From positions 36,126,316 through 36,190,315 of the forward strand of contig CM068587.1 of NCBI GenBank assembly GCA_035048485.1: DNA of 64,000 nucleotides, in the 5' to 3' direction. Origin of the DNA: Pteria penguin (lineage: Eukaryota; Mollusca; Bivalvia; Pterioida; Pteriidae). The notes under the pieces are model-generated. The model was given only the letters and a program-made list of their open reading frames with translations. It was not told the DNA's origin and made no database searches. Positions 24,780 to 37,704 of this stretch are shown here, piece by piece; the stretch's first letter is position 1, and the number at the start of each line of letters is the position of its first letter. Position numbers and translations under genes: made by a program.

Positions 24780-26223
24780 TAAGAGTATGGTTACGCAGTG
24801 GCTTGAAGGATCTAAAGTAATTTACTTAAAGTTTCTTGCTGCTATAGTTGGTCAGCTGATATCTGCACAAGGTGGTTTGGTGACAATGTAAGTTTACATT
24901 GTAAGTATGTAAGATGTACTTATCAATGCATTAACGAGAGAGCTTCTTGGAAGGCACCTATGTCTGTAACAAACAGGCTGAAAATGAATTACGTTATTGG
25001 TTAGAAAACGTAAAGAAATTTAACCAGATTGGTATAACATTTTGTCAGTTGACTGGAGAGAAAGTATCATACATTAAGTTTTTGATGGTGCCTCAGATGT
25101 AGACTGTGGTGGATATTTGGTGTCTGATGAGCATTTGATCGTTAAATCAGTCATGCATGACAGTTGGGACGCAATGGAAGCGTCGCACATCTCCACATGT
25201 AGAGAACTAAAAGCTGTGGGGTTATTACGATATTAGTCAAAATGTTGAAATTATGAGAAACAAGCTAGTTCCGATTTTCAGTAATTACAAAAGATACGAA
25301 AAAAGAAAGTAATAGAATGTTTAGTCTACCAAACAAAATTTTAAGATTTATGACTATTAAAAAATAATTCTAATTTGTATTTTTCTTACAGGCTTAAATT
25401 ATTCAGTGGAAATTACAGGGCAGTGGGATCGGAGATGGGTCACCATTACATAGCATGTTAAGCAAGATGGCTCTTTGTCTGTTAGGTTGTAAAAATGACA
25501 ACACCAACAGAAAACGCTTTCGTCAAGAATCCGCAAGACGTGAAGCGTATTCGACAAAACAAAGAAAGATTCTTTGACGTCAGAAATGTTGATAGAGTTG
25601 TGCTAAACATTTAACAGTTGTGATGACTTGCTTGTTAAAAGACACTTGTGTATAATATCAATTTGTTTCTCTGGGTTTTTATGTTATGATGAATTAGGTT
25701 CTTTGTTAAGCAGTGATATTAAAATGTTTGATGGGTACATTTCTTTGCGTATCCGCAAATGCAAAACCGACCAATATAGAAATGGGGATGAAGTATTAAT
25801 TTCTAAAGGATCTACTGTAGCTTGCCCTGTTGTAAAGATGTATAAGATTAGCAAATATTTTCCTAGATTCTAATCATTTTTATTTGAACCTGTTTTCAGA
25901 TCTAAAACATTTGAAAATTGATGTATAAAAACAAAAGTATTATTTATGCAAGAGAAAGCATTATATGAAAGCTGAAAATGGTTGTGGAAACAAGAACTTG
26001 GGTTTTATACTCGATGCGTGCTGGGCGAGCTTCAGAAGTTGCTAATGTTTCAGGCCATTTAACTGACAGATGCCATAAAAGTTTACATGGTCGCTGGAAA
26101 AGTGATACAAGCAAAGATGGCTATGTTGTTGATTCAGTATGTCGGATTATAGGTCACCAAAAATTGAGGAATTTAATCAATTTACTGAGTATCTATCTTA
26201 TGATTAATTTGATCTGCATTTAG

Positions 26224-28848
26224 GCAGTACCTCCGATCTTTGAATTTCTAGTTACTACGGGGGGGGGGGGGGGGGGGGCTGCCGGGAAAACATGAGATTT
26301 TATTTTGATGTTTATGTGAATATAGAGTAGATACCTAATTAAAGTATAGCAGAAAAATATTTTATTAACAGGCATACATTACATTAAGTTGTTTGTCGTG
26401 ACTCAATAATCTCAACGAATGAAATTGCTTTATGGTTTGGGGTGGTCGATTGCATTACTTAAATGGTCATTCTCCAGCTGCCTTTCGAGTAGTAAACTCG
26501 ATTTTATACTTTTATTATAGATGATGTTAATTTGTTAATTTCGTCATGTAATATGTACAGCAATATATCATGCCCAGTTTTTAGAGTCTTTGGTCTGAAC
26601 ATTCAATGGGATTAATCTTTATTTTTATTCTGGTCTTGATATATTGAGGGTTAATTTTTCTTCTACAAATGTATTCATTTGTGATACAATGTTGACGAAA
26701 TACATGTATATGAGAATCGAATGTCATATGTTATTTAAAAGTCTGCGTCTAGTTATTAAGTTGGGCTGCCGGCAAATAAATTACTTTGTTTTGTTGTTTA
26801 TGCGAAGATACAGTGGATATGAAGAATGTGTGATACATCCTAAAATAATTTTATTTTAATGTTTATATAATTGTGACATTGACGTAAGAAAGTCGATAAA
26901 AGTGTCAGGTGCGGTTAGCGATTTCAACCTCAATTATCTGATCATGTTAGAAAATGGAGTCAATGCAACAAACGTTTAAAAACCTACAAATAACACTTCA
27001 TGAAGAGTACAATAACTAACTCAGAGATAAATGAGGTTTAGATTTTCATTAAAATATAAACACAGGTAGAATCATGTATTAGTATAACCTACTTATCAGG
27101 ACTGTAAAGTAACAATAGACATCACTGATATGTCCAGCTGAAAGCGAGCTAAGGTCTATAATATGTAGAAGTCCCAACTAACAATAACTACTAAACGAAG
27201 CACATTCAAAGGAGACATCGAATGTTACAAGTTCTATAATAAGAACTTGGACATAATCACGGGTGTTTCTAGCAAATAGGAGATGCCTTATTACATTCCT
27301 ATTTGCCCTGAAGTAAATGTTTTGTTGATTGTTTTTTCCTTGGCCTTCATTTTTTTTTTTTTTTTTTTTTTTTTTGGTATTTATGATGACCTTTTGAGGA
27401 ACCAAATACTACCAATCCCTGATTAATATCAATAACATTAAGGATAATTGATTGCCATAATAATCACGAACATCAATGTGTGTATATCCTCGTTTTCAAT
27501 CAAAATTAATTACTTACCTTTTGATAATGATTTAAGAATTCAAGAATTAAGCTATATGGTATTCCCGGACGCAGCAAATGACACCTTATCAATGATTTCT
27601 GAAATGATTTGTGGTTTTTTGTTTCTTGTTTTGTTTGTTTGTTTTTGGTTTTTTTTTTTTTTTTTTTTTGTTTTCGTTTTTGTATTTGTTTTTGTTTTTG
27701 TTTGGTTTTTTTAGGGGGGAGTGTCCCACTTATAGTATAATTATTCTGTTTATCGGATATAGTATGGATCCATCCAAAGCAGTGAATCACATTTACTTGC
27801 CAACTTGTACAGTTACACTACGGTCTAAATTGCTTCATTCGAAAGAAAGATAGATAGACAGAAGATGAAAATAAGGAACCGACGACAGACGGCATCAAAT
27901 CCAGGAGTTAAAAATCCAGAAAAGAAGCCAGCGAAATGCAAATCTACCTGATCACACATGATCTACCGATTTGGAACATACCTAAAATGAGGAACTCAAA
28001 CTCAAACCAAACACATTTCTACAGACTTACAGACTTCAGAGTTTGTATAAGGCCCTGCCTATTAATACAATCCATGTCCAAAACTTAAATTTCTTTGTTC
28101 TTAATAATCAAAGGATTGACAGTCCTGAGAGTTGGCTAACTTGATTTTTTTAAATTAAGTAGGTAATGTTTATCTGAATAAAATGGAGTTTACATAACCA
28201 TTTGACATTAATGTTTTTGTTACCTTCATATTGATGGACATAATGACTGACATTGATGGATCTTTTACCTAGGGTAGTTAAGCTACTATATGGATTTTAG
28301 ATTTATCTATTAAAACAAGCAGATTTACATAATCTAGGTCCCCCTTTTGCAATGTTAATCTTGTAAAAAGTCCGTCAGATATCTAGGTCAAGATAAAAAA
28401 AAATGAAAGAGGTGGTTGTGTATGAAGTCACAAATCAAAATCTGCAGGGTATCATTACATCATATCGAAAACTGCAGGGTATCTTGAATACCCTTGCACT
28501 ATTTAAATCGGATAGGCAATAAGATCGCGTGTTACAAACAAAATACATTAGAATTTGACGTAACTTTAATATTATTATGGGCGCAGTCTAAAATTTGTTA
28601 CTCTTTAATAAGATTATATTATAGGTCAGTGTAAGTCTGTTTTCATGTGAATGGAGTGGTTTAGTGTGATTGTTGAGTGTGCGCGCGGTGTTGTCATTTG
28701 CCATATGATTATATTGTTCTTTCCTTTGTTTAAATAAATTGGACTTTCTTATATTTACACGCTTTATTTGCAGGGATCTTCCATTTTTATTCTCTCTCCC
28801 GAAAAACCGTCGAGTAACTGAAAGGGTAATTTTCAACCCTAAGCAAAA

Positions 28849-28883
<35 letters not shown>

Positions 28884-28984
28884 GTTTGGAAAGTATAGGC
28901 TGAGAGCTATATGAGATTATTATTTGTCCCATATTTCAAGGTACCAAATTAAAGAATATGTGCAGTAAACATAATATTTTGAAG
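26224..28984. other. Intergenic with homopolymer tracts
   Basis: No gene recognised. It holds a poly-G run at 26262-26278, poly-T at about 27350-27375, TG/T-rich tract at about 27640-27715 and poly-A at 28850-28880. Frames in these tracts are artefacts of low complexity. Confidence 0.55.
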
Positions 28985-29860
28985 CTTATAATATACATTT
29001 AAGAGATGAATGTCATTCATACATTTCTAGATATCATGATGATATTTTAGTCAAGGATAACCCCGAGTTTTAATATTGTATTACTGACATTTATCTACCT
29101 GAAGTTCAATTAAACATAGCCAATACATCTGATTAGGAAACACCTTTCTTGGACTTAAGTATTAAAATAACTAACATCAATATTCATACAAAGATATATG
29201 ATAAACGTGACGACTTTGGATTTCCTATTGTAAATTTCTCTTATGTTGTCCCCATCCTCCCATAATATGGTATTTATATTAGTAAATTGGTTCAGTATGC
29301 TAGAGCCTGCACTAACGTTTTGGATTTTCATACACAAAATTTTCAGATTACTTTTAAACTTCTTACTCAGGGTTATAGATATCATAAATTGCGAAAAGCG
29401 TTTGGTAAATTTTACAGATCTTATTTAGTCATTTTATCTAAATTCGGAAATGTGACTTTCCAACAATACGGAATTTCCCATCCCAATTTCTAAAGTTATC
29501 TAGTGTACAAATTAAGGAGGGACAAAGGTTCCGATAATTTCATATCGGCTGGTTCTGAAATTGTGAAACGCCTTCGATATCGACACTATAACGCATAGAT
29601 CAAAGCTAAGACTATAGGTCTTGTATTGGGTCCCTCTACAAACCAATGCAGACTTTACTTGAGCGTTGCACGCTGACTAACAGTGCGGTGGGGACTCTAT
29701 GACGGACTTTGTCCAAATTATTTCAGAAGAGACAAGGTCTTGATCCTCGTCCCCTCTCACTGTTAGTCGGGACTCCTATTGATCAAGAATCCGAGCTCGC
29801 TTACAGACAAGCAGAGCACGGTTTACTTATGTTGATGTCGCCTTACATAATTTTGATAGC
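28985..29860 (+). pseudogene. Second reverse transcriptase family (Penelope-like), C-terminal part, decayed
   Basis: RT C-terminal motifs in order: a YHDDILV-like catalytic remnant near 29025-29050, TPFLDLSIKI, KIYDKRDDFGFPIVNFSY (29190-29250), YGIYISKLVQYARACTN (29270-29320), TQGYRYHKLRKAFGKFYRSY (29365-29430), GISHPNF, YKLRR, IVKRLR, and GLVLGPST near 29610-29640, then RRQGLDPRPLSLLVGTP (29730-29790). Stops at several points and frame changes show it is dead. It differs from the 51.5-kb family (KLRKAFGKFYRSY against SLRKFYGRY), so it is a separate lineage. Confidence 0.72.
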
Positions 29861-30990
29861 AACATATTATTCTATAAATGTTTCGTGTATAAAAAAGTTT
29901 ATGACCTCTCTTCTTAAAAAACTGAACGACAGTACAAAAATAATATTATAAAGTAATATATATGTGTATATTCTACTATTTTCATTTTTATTGTGTATAC
30001 AGGTCCTTGTTGATTTATGTCATACAGCTTTGTCAGATGTCTTCTGTTTTCTCTTCTATATGGAGAATTATTTATTAATTTTTAAATGTGTGTCTTTTGA
30101 TTACATTGCTTTTACGGCGAGTAGGAAGCCAGCGTAAACCGGTTAACCACACCAAATGACTGATGTTTATTACTTCAATTGACCGTCCTAAGTCGTTATC
30201 GTAACCGCAGTACAATCGAATATTTTTCGACTATTTTTTTTTTCAAATTCCCCACTGCTCTGCCCCTAGTGTCCGTTGTCAAGTGAACGTTACTAGGGAA
30301 GCAGTTCGACTGTGTAAACAAAAGAAAATGAGCAGAGTTTATTCACTGAAACTGATGATATTCCCGGTTTGTTAACAATGTAATTACTTTATTCTCTACG
30401 TATGAACTCTCTCTTCCGTGTCAATAAGCTTAAGGTGAAACTTAATGTTCGCGTTCTTCACTATTAGGCGACATGCATATAGCCATTACAGTATACTTGT
30501 AGGTGATAATGTAATGGGAAATTTTCACAAACGCTTAAATGATCCAGATTCGTGATTTGTTATGAGGTATACTCAACGGGATTTATCTTCAATTTTTAAG
30601 TTAAATCTTATTTTTCAATCTTTTGTTTTACCATGATTATTATCTTACATGAGAAAATAATGAAATATATATAATCTATATATACAGTGTACTTCTTCAT
30701 TGAATTCAAATGTGGATTTCAAAATATTTATAACAGGATTTGTAAAAAATTACTGAAAATTTGTATAATGGCCGAGGATAAAACCTAAGTCATACCCCCT
30801 CATGCATTCGGAATCATTCCCGCCTTTACTCATAAAAGAATACTGCAATATGTAAAACTCAAAACGGATACGTACTGTGAAATAGTCCCATTCATTATCG
30901 ATTAACTGTTGCGAAGAACATACTATGAATGAATTGGGAAATTTGTAGATTAAATACATTCATTTCTTTGAAAAGCAACAAAGATACAGA
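29861..30990. other. Intergenic
   Basis: No supported gene. At 30130-30200 there is a reverse copy of a word (ACCGTCCTAAGTCG with GGTTAACCACACC) that occurs forward at 8655-8710 and 35838-35900, a minor dispersed repeat found near the lectin loci. Confidence 0.45.
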
Positions 30991-31292
30991 CACTACTGGG
31001 TCCAAAAACCCCTGAGAATCCCGTTTTTCACTGCAAAACTCTGCAACACCCTGAAAAACTCTGAAAAACACTGAAGTCTGCCTGAAAAACACTGAAAAAC
31101 TCTGACAGCCCTGATAAACACTGAAAAACTCTGAAGTCTACCCTGAAAAAACTCTGATGACCCTGAAAAAATCTGAAAAACTCTAAGGCCACTGACAAAC
31201 TCTGCAAAACACTGACACCTACTGCGATGCCCTCCGGCCGTGTGATTGCGGTATCGCGTACTTCTATACGGTCCCTTCTATAATATAAGCCC
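30991..31292 (-). repeat. Repeat R6 (TTTTTCAG-type), copy 1, minus strand
   Basis: On the minus strand it opens GGGCTTATATTATAGAAGGG, has ACCGTATAGAAGTACGCGAT and a CpG-rich GGCCGGAGGGCATCGCAGTA, then some twenty units of a 10-11 bp word TTTTTCAG(A/T)G with occasional GCAG variants, and closes with ACGGGATTCTCAGGGGTTTT and CCCAGTAGTG. The inverted mate lies at 34715-35030 with the same start and end, so the unit has fixed boundaries of about 300-316 bp and is probably a mobile element. Confidence 0.82.
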
Positions 31293-31737
31293 TTAAAATG
31301 GTTCACTGTTATCTATATATGACCTTTAATAAGTATTAAATGTGGTGAATTTATAAGCGGGGAATAAGAAAAAAAAACCAATAATTTTTTAACAATTTGT
31401 CTATGACTTATTTTAACGATTTTAATAGATAATATTACTTAGATATTGTTCCTTTTCTGACTTAGTTTGTAAGATGATCTTTACATTTGCAGTTTAATAA
31501 ATCACATGAGTTACGTACTTAGCAAAAACAATTTTATTGACACAGGACTTTCCAGCGCAAATGTCACTTGTTTTTATTGATCGACTTAAAGGAAGAAAGA
31601 AGAATGAAATAAACAAACAAACGAACGAACAAATAATCTAACTACAGCAGTAGCATGTTACTTAACATCGTTTTTTTCATAGAGGTGCATTAAGGGAGGG
31701 GGAATAAGTACAAAATATAGAACAAGACATTTTAAAA

Positions 31738-31754
31738 TTTATTTATTTATCTAT

Positions 31755-31785
<31 letters not shown>

Positions 31786-31945
31786 TTTTATTTATTTATT
31801 TATAATAAAAGCACTATTTTTTCCGTACTGTAACATTTCGGCCAGCGGCCTTCTTCGGCGGACTTCATTTATTTATTTATTTATTTTCTTATTTATTTAT
31901 TATTTATCTATTTATTTAATTATTAATTCATCTATTTATTTATAA
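31738..31945. repeat. (TTTA)n arrays flanking a Penelope-type 3'-tail fragment
   Basis: Two TTTA arrays (31738-31802 and 31865-31945) flank a 50-bp piece containing CCGTACTGTAACATTTCGGC and CAGCGGCCTTCTTCGG. The reverse complement, GAAGAAGGCCGCTGGCCGAA, resembles the tail hairpins at 19.56, 23.04 and 57.6 kb. Confidence 0.75.
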
Positions 31946-33145
<1,200 letters not shown>

Positions 33146-33397
33146 GAGAAGGGGTGTGTGTGTGGGGGGGGGGGGGGTATATGGTCTCGATTTAAATAAT
33201 ATACTATATGATTTAAACATCCTACTCGACAATTTACGATTTGGATCCATAGGCTGGGGCAGATCGAGGTATCTGCTCTAAATATGACACCGGTTACTTG
33301 AATTTATATGTCATTTTGAAAATAAAGGTCAAATACTTTGCTAGTTTTGACATGACAGGGTATTTTATGTAAGACTTCTATGTCCCAGTCAACAGAG

Positions 33398-33708
33398 CGA
33401 GCGCCCTTGTATTCGCCATTGCTATACATGACCCTTACTGGATATATTGTTACAATACGTAATAAGGGAGATACTGTTCATAAGCGGATCTAGAAATTTT
33501 TGAAAGAAAAAAGGGGAGGGGGAGGGCACAGTCTCCCATTGAAAAGGGGGGGGTTGTGTTAGGCGAGCGCCCTTGTATTCGCCATGACCCTTACTGGATA
33601 CATTGTTACAATACGTAATAGGCGGGCGGATCTAGGAATTTTTGAAAGAAAAGTGGGAGGGGGGGGGGCACAGTCTCCCATTGAAAAGGGCGGGGGGGGG
33701 GGGGGGTG
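33398..33708. repeat. Tandem duplication of about 150 bp with poly-G runs
   Basis: GCGAGCGCCCTTGTATTCGC through GTTACAATACGTAATA, GCGGATCTAG, TTTTTGAAAGAAA and CACAGTCTCCCATTGAAAAG occurs twice head to tail. The copies differ by small indels and by the length of G runs, which suggests slippage or gene-conversion-like change after duplication. Confidence 0.85.
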
Positions 33709-33719
33709 CTGTTAGATAA

Positions 33720-34278
33720 AATAATTTTATTTTATATATTTACATGTTTTAGATTAATTAGGTAGTGATATAACAAACGGCAGATACGTTGTTACACTTA
33801 TATATTGAAACTTATTTGATGCTACTTCAAGCAACATTATTGAATACCGAGAGAATATTTAATCACTGAAATATTTTATAGGACAAAATTTACGTATGTC
33901 ATTCGAATGAAAGAGCAACACGTAGACACGTAAAATTTTCTGTTAAAGAAAGTTATTGTCCTCTGAACTTTGTTGTATTACGCTGTTATAATAAGAACAA
34001 AGGTTAAATTTGTATATCTTAATTTTGTGTGAAAAGTATTGATACAGAAAAAATTATTGCGTGTGTGTGTGTGGGTGAGAAGGGGTGGGGATGTTAAACC
34101 TAAAGGTCGTCACATGTGGGTATAGTCTCTATAAATGTTGCAACAGAATTGGAATAGAATGCATTGTGTTATTTAAAATGAATGACAAGCGATTTTCTTT
34201 GTGGTCGATTTGCTGTCAGTACTGGTGTATTAAATTCGCTTTTCGTATAAAATTTATAGGTACTGGTCACATTCAAAT

Positions 34279-34280
<2 letters not shown>
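33720..34280. other. Intergenic
   Basis: Nothing recognised except a GT-rich tract at 34060-34080. Confidence 0.5.
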
Positions 34281-34318
<38 letters not shown>

Positions 34319-34352
34319 TTCATTCATTTATTTATTCACTTTTTTATTTATT
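34281..34352. repeat. (TTTA)n microsatellite
   Basis: TATTTATTTATT array with CATT variants near its end. Confidence 0.95.
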
Positions 34353-34714
34353 ATTCAATAATATATTATTTATTCACTAATTTATAGTTCTGAAGCTTCT
34401 TTTTTATATATTTTTTTTAATTTTTTCTTCACTATTTAAATACACAGTTATGAAACAGTGATATTTACCAGGAATATATGTACATACATTTTCATTTGGA
34501 AATACAAATGTATATATAAATCTCGGTAAGAAAAAGCCTCTGGGTTTGTCTGGTTTTGAATAATGCATCAGTAAAATTAAATTTAGAGATTCGTTAAAAA
34601 TAAAATTCACTTCAAAACACCGTACAAAAATGCAAGATATGTTTTATTTAATTTTCTCTTCCCTTTTTTTTCTAATTCACAACTCATCACATTTTATATA
34701 CATTAATGCTAATA

Positions 34715-35030
34715 GGGCTTATAGAAGGGACCGTATAGAAGTACGCGAGGCCGCGATCGCACGGCCGGAGGGCATCGCAGCAGGTTTCAGTGTTTTTCAG
34801 AGTTTTTCAGAGTTTTGCAGAGTTTTTCAGTGGCGTCAGAGTTTTTCAGAGTTTTTCAGGGTCGTCAGTGTTTTTCAGGGTAGACTTCAGAGTTTTTCAG
34901 TGTTTATCAGGGCTGTCAGAGTTTTTCAGTGTTTTTCAGGCAGACTTCAGTGTTTTTCAGAGTTTTTCAGGGTGTTGCAGAGTTTTGCAGTGAAAAACGG
35001 GATTCTCAGGGGTTTTTGGACCCAGTAGTG
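34715..35030 (+). repeat. Repeat R6 (TTTTTCAG-type), copy 2, plus strand
   Basis: Inverted mate of 30991-31292. It starts GGGCTTATAGAAGGGACCGT, continues GCGATCGCACGGCCGGAGGG, then about twenty TTTTTCAG(A/T)G units mixed with TTTTGCAG, and ends CCCAGTAGTG. Short Phe/Ser/Gln-rich frames across it are by-products of the 10-bp period. Confidence 0.82.
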
Positions 35031-35405
35031 AGAGGAACTGATTTTTGTTTTATTCATTACAATATACGGGAAAAGAAATACACTCGCTGACTAAGCAACG
35101 GCGTCAATATCGACAAGGAGCAGCCATGTTGTTGTCCTCGCTTCATTTGATTAGCCTAGCAGGTGGTATTATATGGGCAAATATCAACCATCTGCTTTAC
35201 ATAAAGGTTTTTGTAGTACAAAATCCAGAATGTAAATATTTTAATACTTTTGCAGATAAATGTTGGAAAATGCAGATATACTGATGAAATTGAAAAACAA
35301 TGAAATACACAAAACTTTTCATAGAGTTTGGCTATATAATTTTCAGGAATAGTGTATATAACGTATTTGGAATCTTGTTAATAAATTGTCAACTGATTTT
35401 CTTAC

Positions 35406-35451
35406 CATATGTAGCTGACACAAGAGAAATATACACTACCAACAGTTTCAT
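35406..35451 (-). CDS. C-type lectin signal-peptide exon (orphan or exon 1 of gene B)
   Basis: ATG at 35451 starts MKLLVVYISLVSATY and the exon ends in a split Gly codon at a GTAAG donor. Length 46 nt, phase and sequence match exon 1 of gene A (10301-10256) and gene D (58155-58110). The next family exon on this strand is exon 2 of gene B at 19135, 16 kb away, across several mobile-element remnants. It is therefore either a very distant first exon of gene B or the remnant of a separate gene whose other exons were lost. Confidence 0.65.
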
Positions 35452-35837
35452 GGTGAGGTACGGAGCACTTTAAAACTATAAATAAAATTTATGAAGGATC
35501 GAGTTTCTTATCTTAAGACTTTTTAACCTAACAGCACGAGAAAGGTGTAACGCACTCATATGAAATGCACCTGTAAAATTTCCTATAATTCTGGCATATT
35601 ATGCATTCTAAAGTTAGTATCTGAGAGTCGAAATTTGTTTAATTTGACGTAAGTCTTTTGCTTAAAAGAATAACATCTACTACTGACGAAGATTTACTTA
35701 AAACTTTAAGAAAAAAGAGGAGTTACTGGCACAGTTATGTGGCAGAAGTCACCATGGAGCTATAAAATACATGAATATCAATAATATACTAGCACATATA
35801 ACACATTACAAAAATATTTGATTGTAGTGCAATTACG

Positions 35838-35930
35838 ATACCGACTTAGGACGGTCATTTAATTTGACAAAAGCCAAACAAATGGTGTGGTTTACGGGCC
35901 CACCTTCCCACTCACTGTAACAGCAGAGCT
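35838..35930 (+). repeat. Minor dispersed repeat R5 near lectin loci
   Basis: ACCGACTTAGGACGGTCATT followed by a GGTGTGGTTTACGGG-type segment. Related words occur at 8655-8710 (plus) and 30130-30200 (minus). It is just left of the LTR element insertion at 35973. Confidence 0.5.
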
Positions 35931-35968
35931 ATCAAAGGATGTACATTTAAAAATTAATAAATAATCCT

Positions 35969-35972
35969 CCAT
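35969..35972. repeat. Target-site duplication CCAT, left
   Basis: CCAT directly before the left LTR equals CCAT at 51151-51154 directly after the right LTR. Four base pairs fits Ty3/Gypsy integration. Confidence 0.75.
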
Positions 35973-36717
35973 TGTAAGGTAGCGGCGTACCACGCTACTT
36001 ACGAATTGTTTTTAAGAAACATCACCAATGGATCCACCAAGGAACATTATATCTTGGACGATTTTTCCTGTGAATGATTCAATAACAGACACTAAAGTTC
36101 ACGCTTGTTTATCTTAAAGACTTGTAATTATCATAATTGAATTGGTCAGTTAATGGCTAGTCTATCTTGTTTGTTTATCTTAAAGTCTTAGGAATCTGTG
36201 AACTAATGGCTTCGTGGGGTACGTGGTAAATTAGTATAATTAAAATATTAATTATTGGACTGGTCAATTTTACGGTTAATCTATTTTCCTTGTAGAATCA
36301 TAATTAGACTGGTCAATTTACGGTTAATCTATTTTCCTTGTGGAAATGGATAGTGTTTTAATATATAAAGTAGTTGGGGAGTTTAAATAGGTTAGACCTC
36401 GGAAATACTTGATGAAGTTTAGACCTCGGAAATACTTGATAGAGTTCAGACCTCGGAAATACTTAATAGATTTCAGATCTATTTGATTCAGAAAGAACTT
36501 GAAAGAACTATATTGTGAAATATAACATTGTGATCATCGTAACTGCCGGGTCTCCCCCTTTTCCACGTCACACGAAGCCAACTTGCTATCTTGTACATTG
36601 CTGTAGAGACTTTATTAAAAGTATTAACTTTCTTACTGACTTATAATTTTGTCGCATAACACAACGCACCTTGAGGAATCAAACTCACACTACCCCAACG
36701 CGAAGTACTACCCTACA
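35973..36717 (+). repeat. Left LTR (745 bp)
   Basis: Starts TGTAAGGTAGCGGCG and ends CTACCCTACA, i.e. TG...CA. It includes two copies of a GACTGGTCAATTTACGGTTA segment and three copies of a 27-bp GTTAGACCTCGGAAATACTT unit at about 36393-36470, plus an AATATATAAAG TATA-like word near 36359. Differences from the right LTR seen: ATGGATCC/ATGGATCT, CTAGTCTA/CTAGTATA, GAGACTTT/GAGATTTT. Confidence 0.95.
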
Positions 36718-36730
36718 CGTGTTGGTGATT

Positions 36731-36745
36731 TGGTGCCGTGACCTG
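36731..36745 (+). promoter_or_regulatory. Candidate primer-binding site
   Basis: TGGTGCCGTGACC, beginning with the TGG that pairs with a tRNA CCA end, 13 bp after the left LTR. I cannot assign the tRNA. Confidence 0.5.
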
Positions 36746-36807
36746 GATTTGGATTTTAACCATCATTCTCTGTCGGTAAGTCTGATTTTTACTTTTCTGA
36801 AATCGTC

Positions 36808-37704
36808 ATGGCTGAAAATATTGATGTACCTTTACTTTTTCAAGGGTTAGGTAGGCAAGTTGATAGATTAAGTGGGATTTTAACAAAACAAGGGGTAAAA
36901 TTAGATGTCCCATCTTTTGACGGAACAAAAACAGATCAATTTGATAGATGGATTAAGAGCATTGAGAAATGTGCTAAATTAAATGGTTTAACAGAAGATG
37001 AGACAAAAGAAATTGCTTACAGAACGAGTAACGATGCCGTTAGCGACTTTATTGAACGATTATACGATGATCACCCCGGATTTAATTGGAATCAAGTCAA
37101 GGCAGAGTTATCAATAAGGTTCGCGCTCGTAACGGATCGACAGCACGCGCTGTCCTTACTACAAAGAGTAAAGCAAAAACGAGATGAAGAAGTATCGCTG
37201 TACGCGCATAGATTGTCAAAATTAGCAGACCAAGCTTTTGATAATTTAAATACAGCAGAAGTTCAGAAACAGTTAGTGAAATTCTTTATAGATGGGTTGG
37301 CTTACGATTACTTGAAGATCAAAGTAATGCGGGAAAATCCCGAGAATTTTCAGAGAGCAATCTCTATTGCTATAACTGAATTATCATTTCGGAAACGTGT
37401 TAGTCTTAGGACAGGTAGCTCCACCTATAGTTCACACAATTTTCTGCATGAGAATGGTGAGACGCCGATGGAAGTTGACCATTATAGGCCCCGTAAGCGA
37501 TGTACTATTTGTAATCGAACTAACCACACTACAAATCGTTGTCGCTTAAAACAAATTAATGATGTACAAAAGACAAATGAAGGACAAAATTCCCAGGCTC
37601 GGCGTGGTAAACATGCAGACATGAAATGTTTTCATTGTGGAAAGAAAGGTCACATTCGTAGGAATTGTTGGTCTCTACATAAGTCTATGAATCAGGAAAA
37701 CTAG
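36808..37704 (+). CDS. gag: Gag polyprotein of the Ty3/Gypsy element
   Basis: 298 aa, intact. The N-terminal two thirds has the retrotransposon Gag layout (FDRWIKSIEKCAKLNG, then SLLQRVKQKRDEEVSLYAHR and FIDGLAYDYLKIKV), the region that forms the capsid. Two CCHC zinc knuckles follow at C232/C235/H240/C245 and C274/C277/H282/C287, which bind the RNA genome. The downstream pol frame is open across the gag stop and lies in the -1 frame, so Pol is probably made by -1 frameshifting near the gag end (GGAAAAC just before TAG is a weak slippery candidate). ATG at 36808 is the first one after the primer-binding region. Confidence 0.9.
   Translation: MAENIDVPLLFQGLGRQVDRLSGILTKQGVKLDVPSFDGTKTDQFDRWIKSIEKCAKLNGLTEDETKEIAYRTSNDAVSDFIERLYDDHPGFNWNQVKAELSIRFALVTDRQHALSLLQRVKQKRDEEVSLYAHRLSKLADQAFDNLNTAEVQKQLVKFFIDGLAYDYLKIKVMRENPENFQRAISIAITELSFRKRVSLRTGSSTYSSHNFLHENGETPMEVDHYRPRKRCTICNRTNHTTNRCRLKQINDVQKTNEGQNSQARRGKHADMKCFHCGKKGHIRRNCWSLHKSMNQEN

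Larger units (their letters stand above)
23167..26223 (+). pseudogene. DIRS-like tyrosine-recombinase retroelement, decayed
   Basis: Order along the strand: a Gag-like region (23167-23830, with KRGNEVQ and ADDSDGEKRIFKAQTKAERK) ending in a knuckle near 23836-23880 where two of the Cys of CCHC are Tyr and Phe; an RNase H-like region (24480-25250) with FFDGASDVDCGGYLVSD-type residues and STCRELKAV; and a tyrosine recombinase (25490-26200). In the recombinase the box I arginine is Cys (GFLCYDELGS), the box II HxxR is YSMRAG, and HGRWKSDTSKDGYVVDS holds the presumed nucleophile Tyr. The RT core between the Gag and RNase H parts is missing, replaced by direct repeat D copy 2. Stops and frameshifts are frequent. 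It belongs to the YR-retroelement class and is inactive. Confidence 0.72.

Noticed and set aside
34630..35028. 132-codon Phe/Ser/Gln-rich frame, and similar frames at 31.0-31.3 kb
   Set aside because: By-products of the 10-bp TTTTTCAG period in repeat R6; the same pattern occurs in more than one frame.
35406..35451. Confident assignment as exon 1 of gene B
   Set aside because: The gap to the next exon is 16 kb and crosses many mobile-element remnants; kept as an alternative only.
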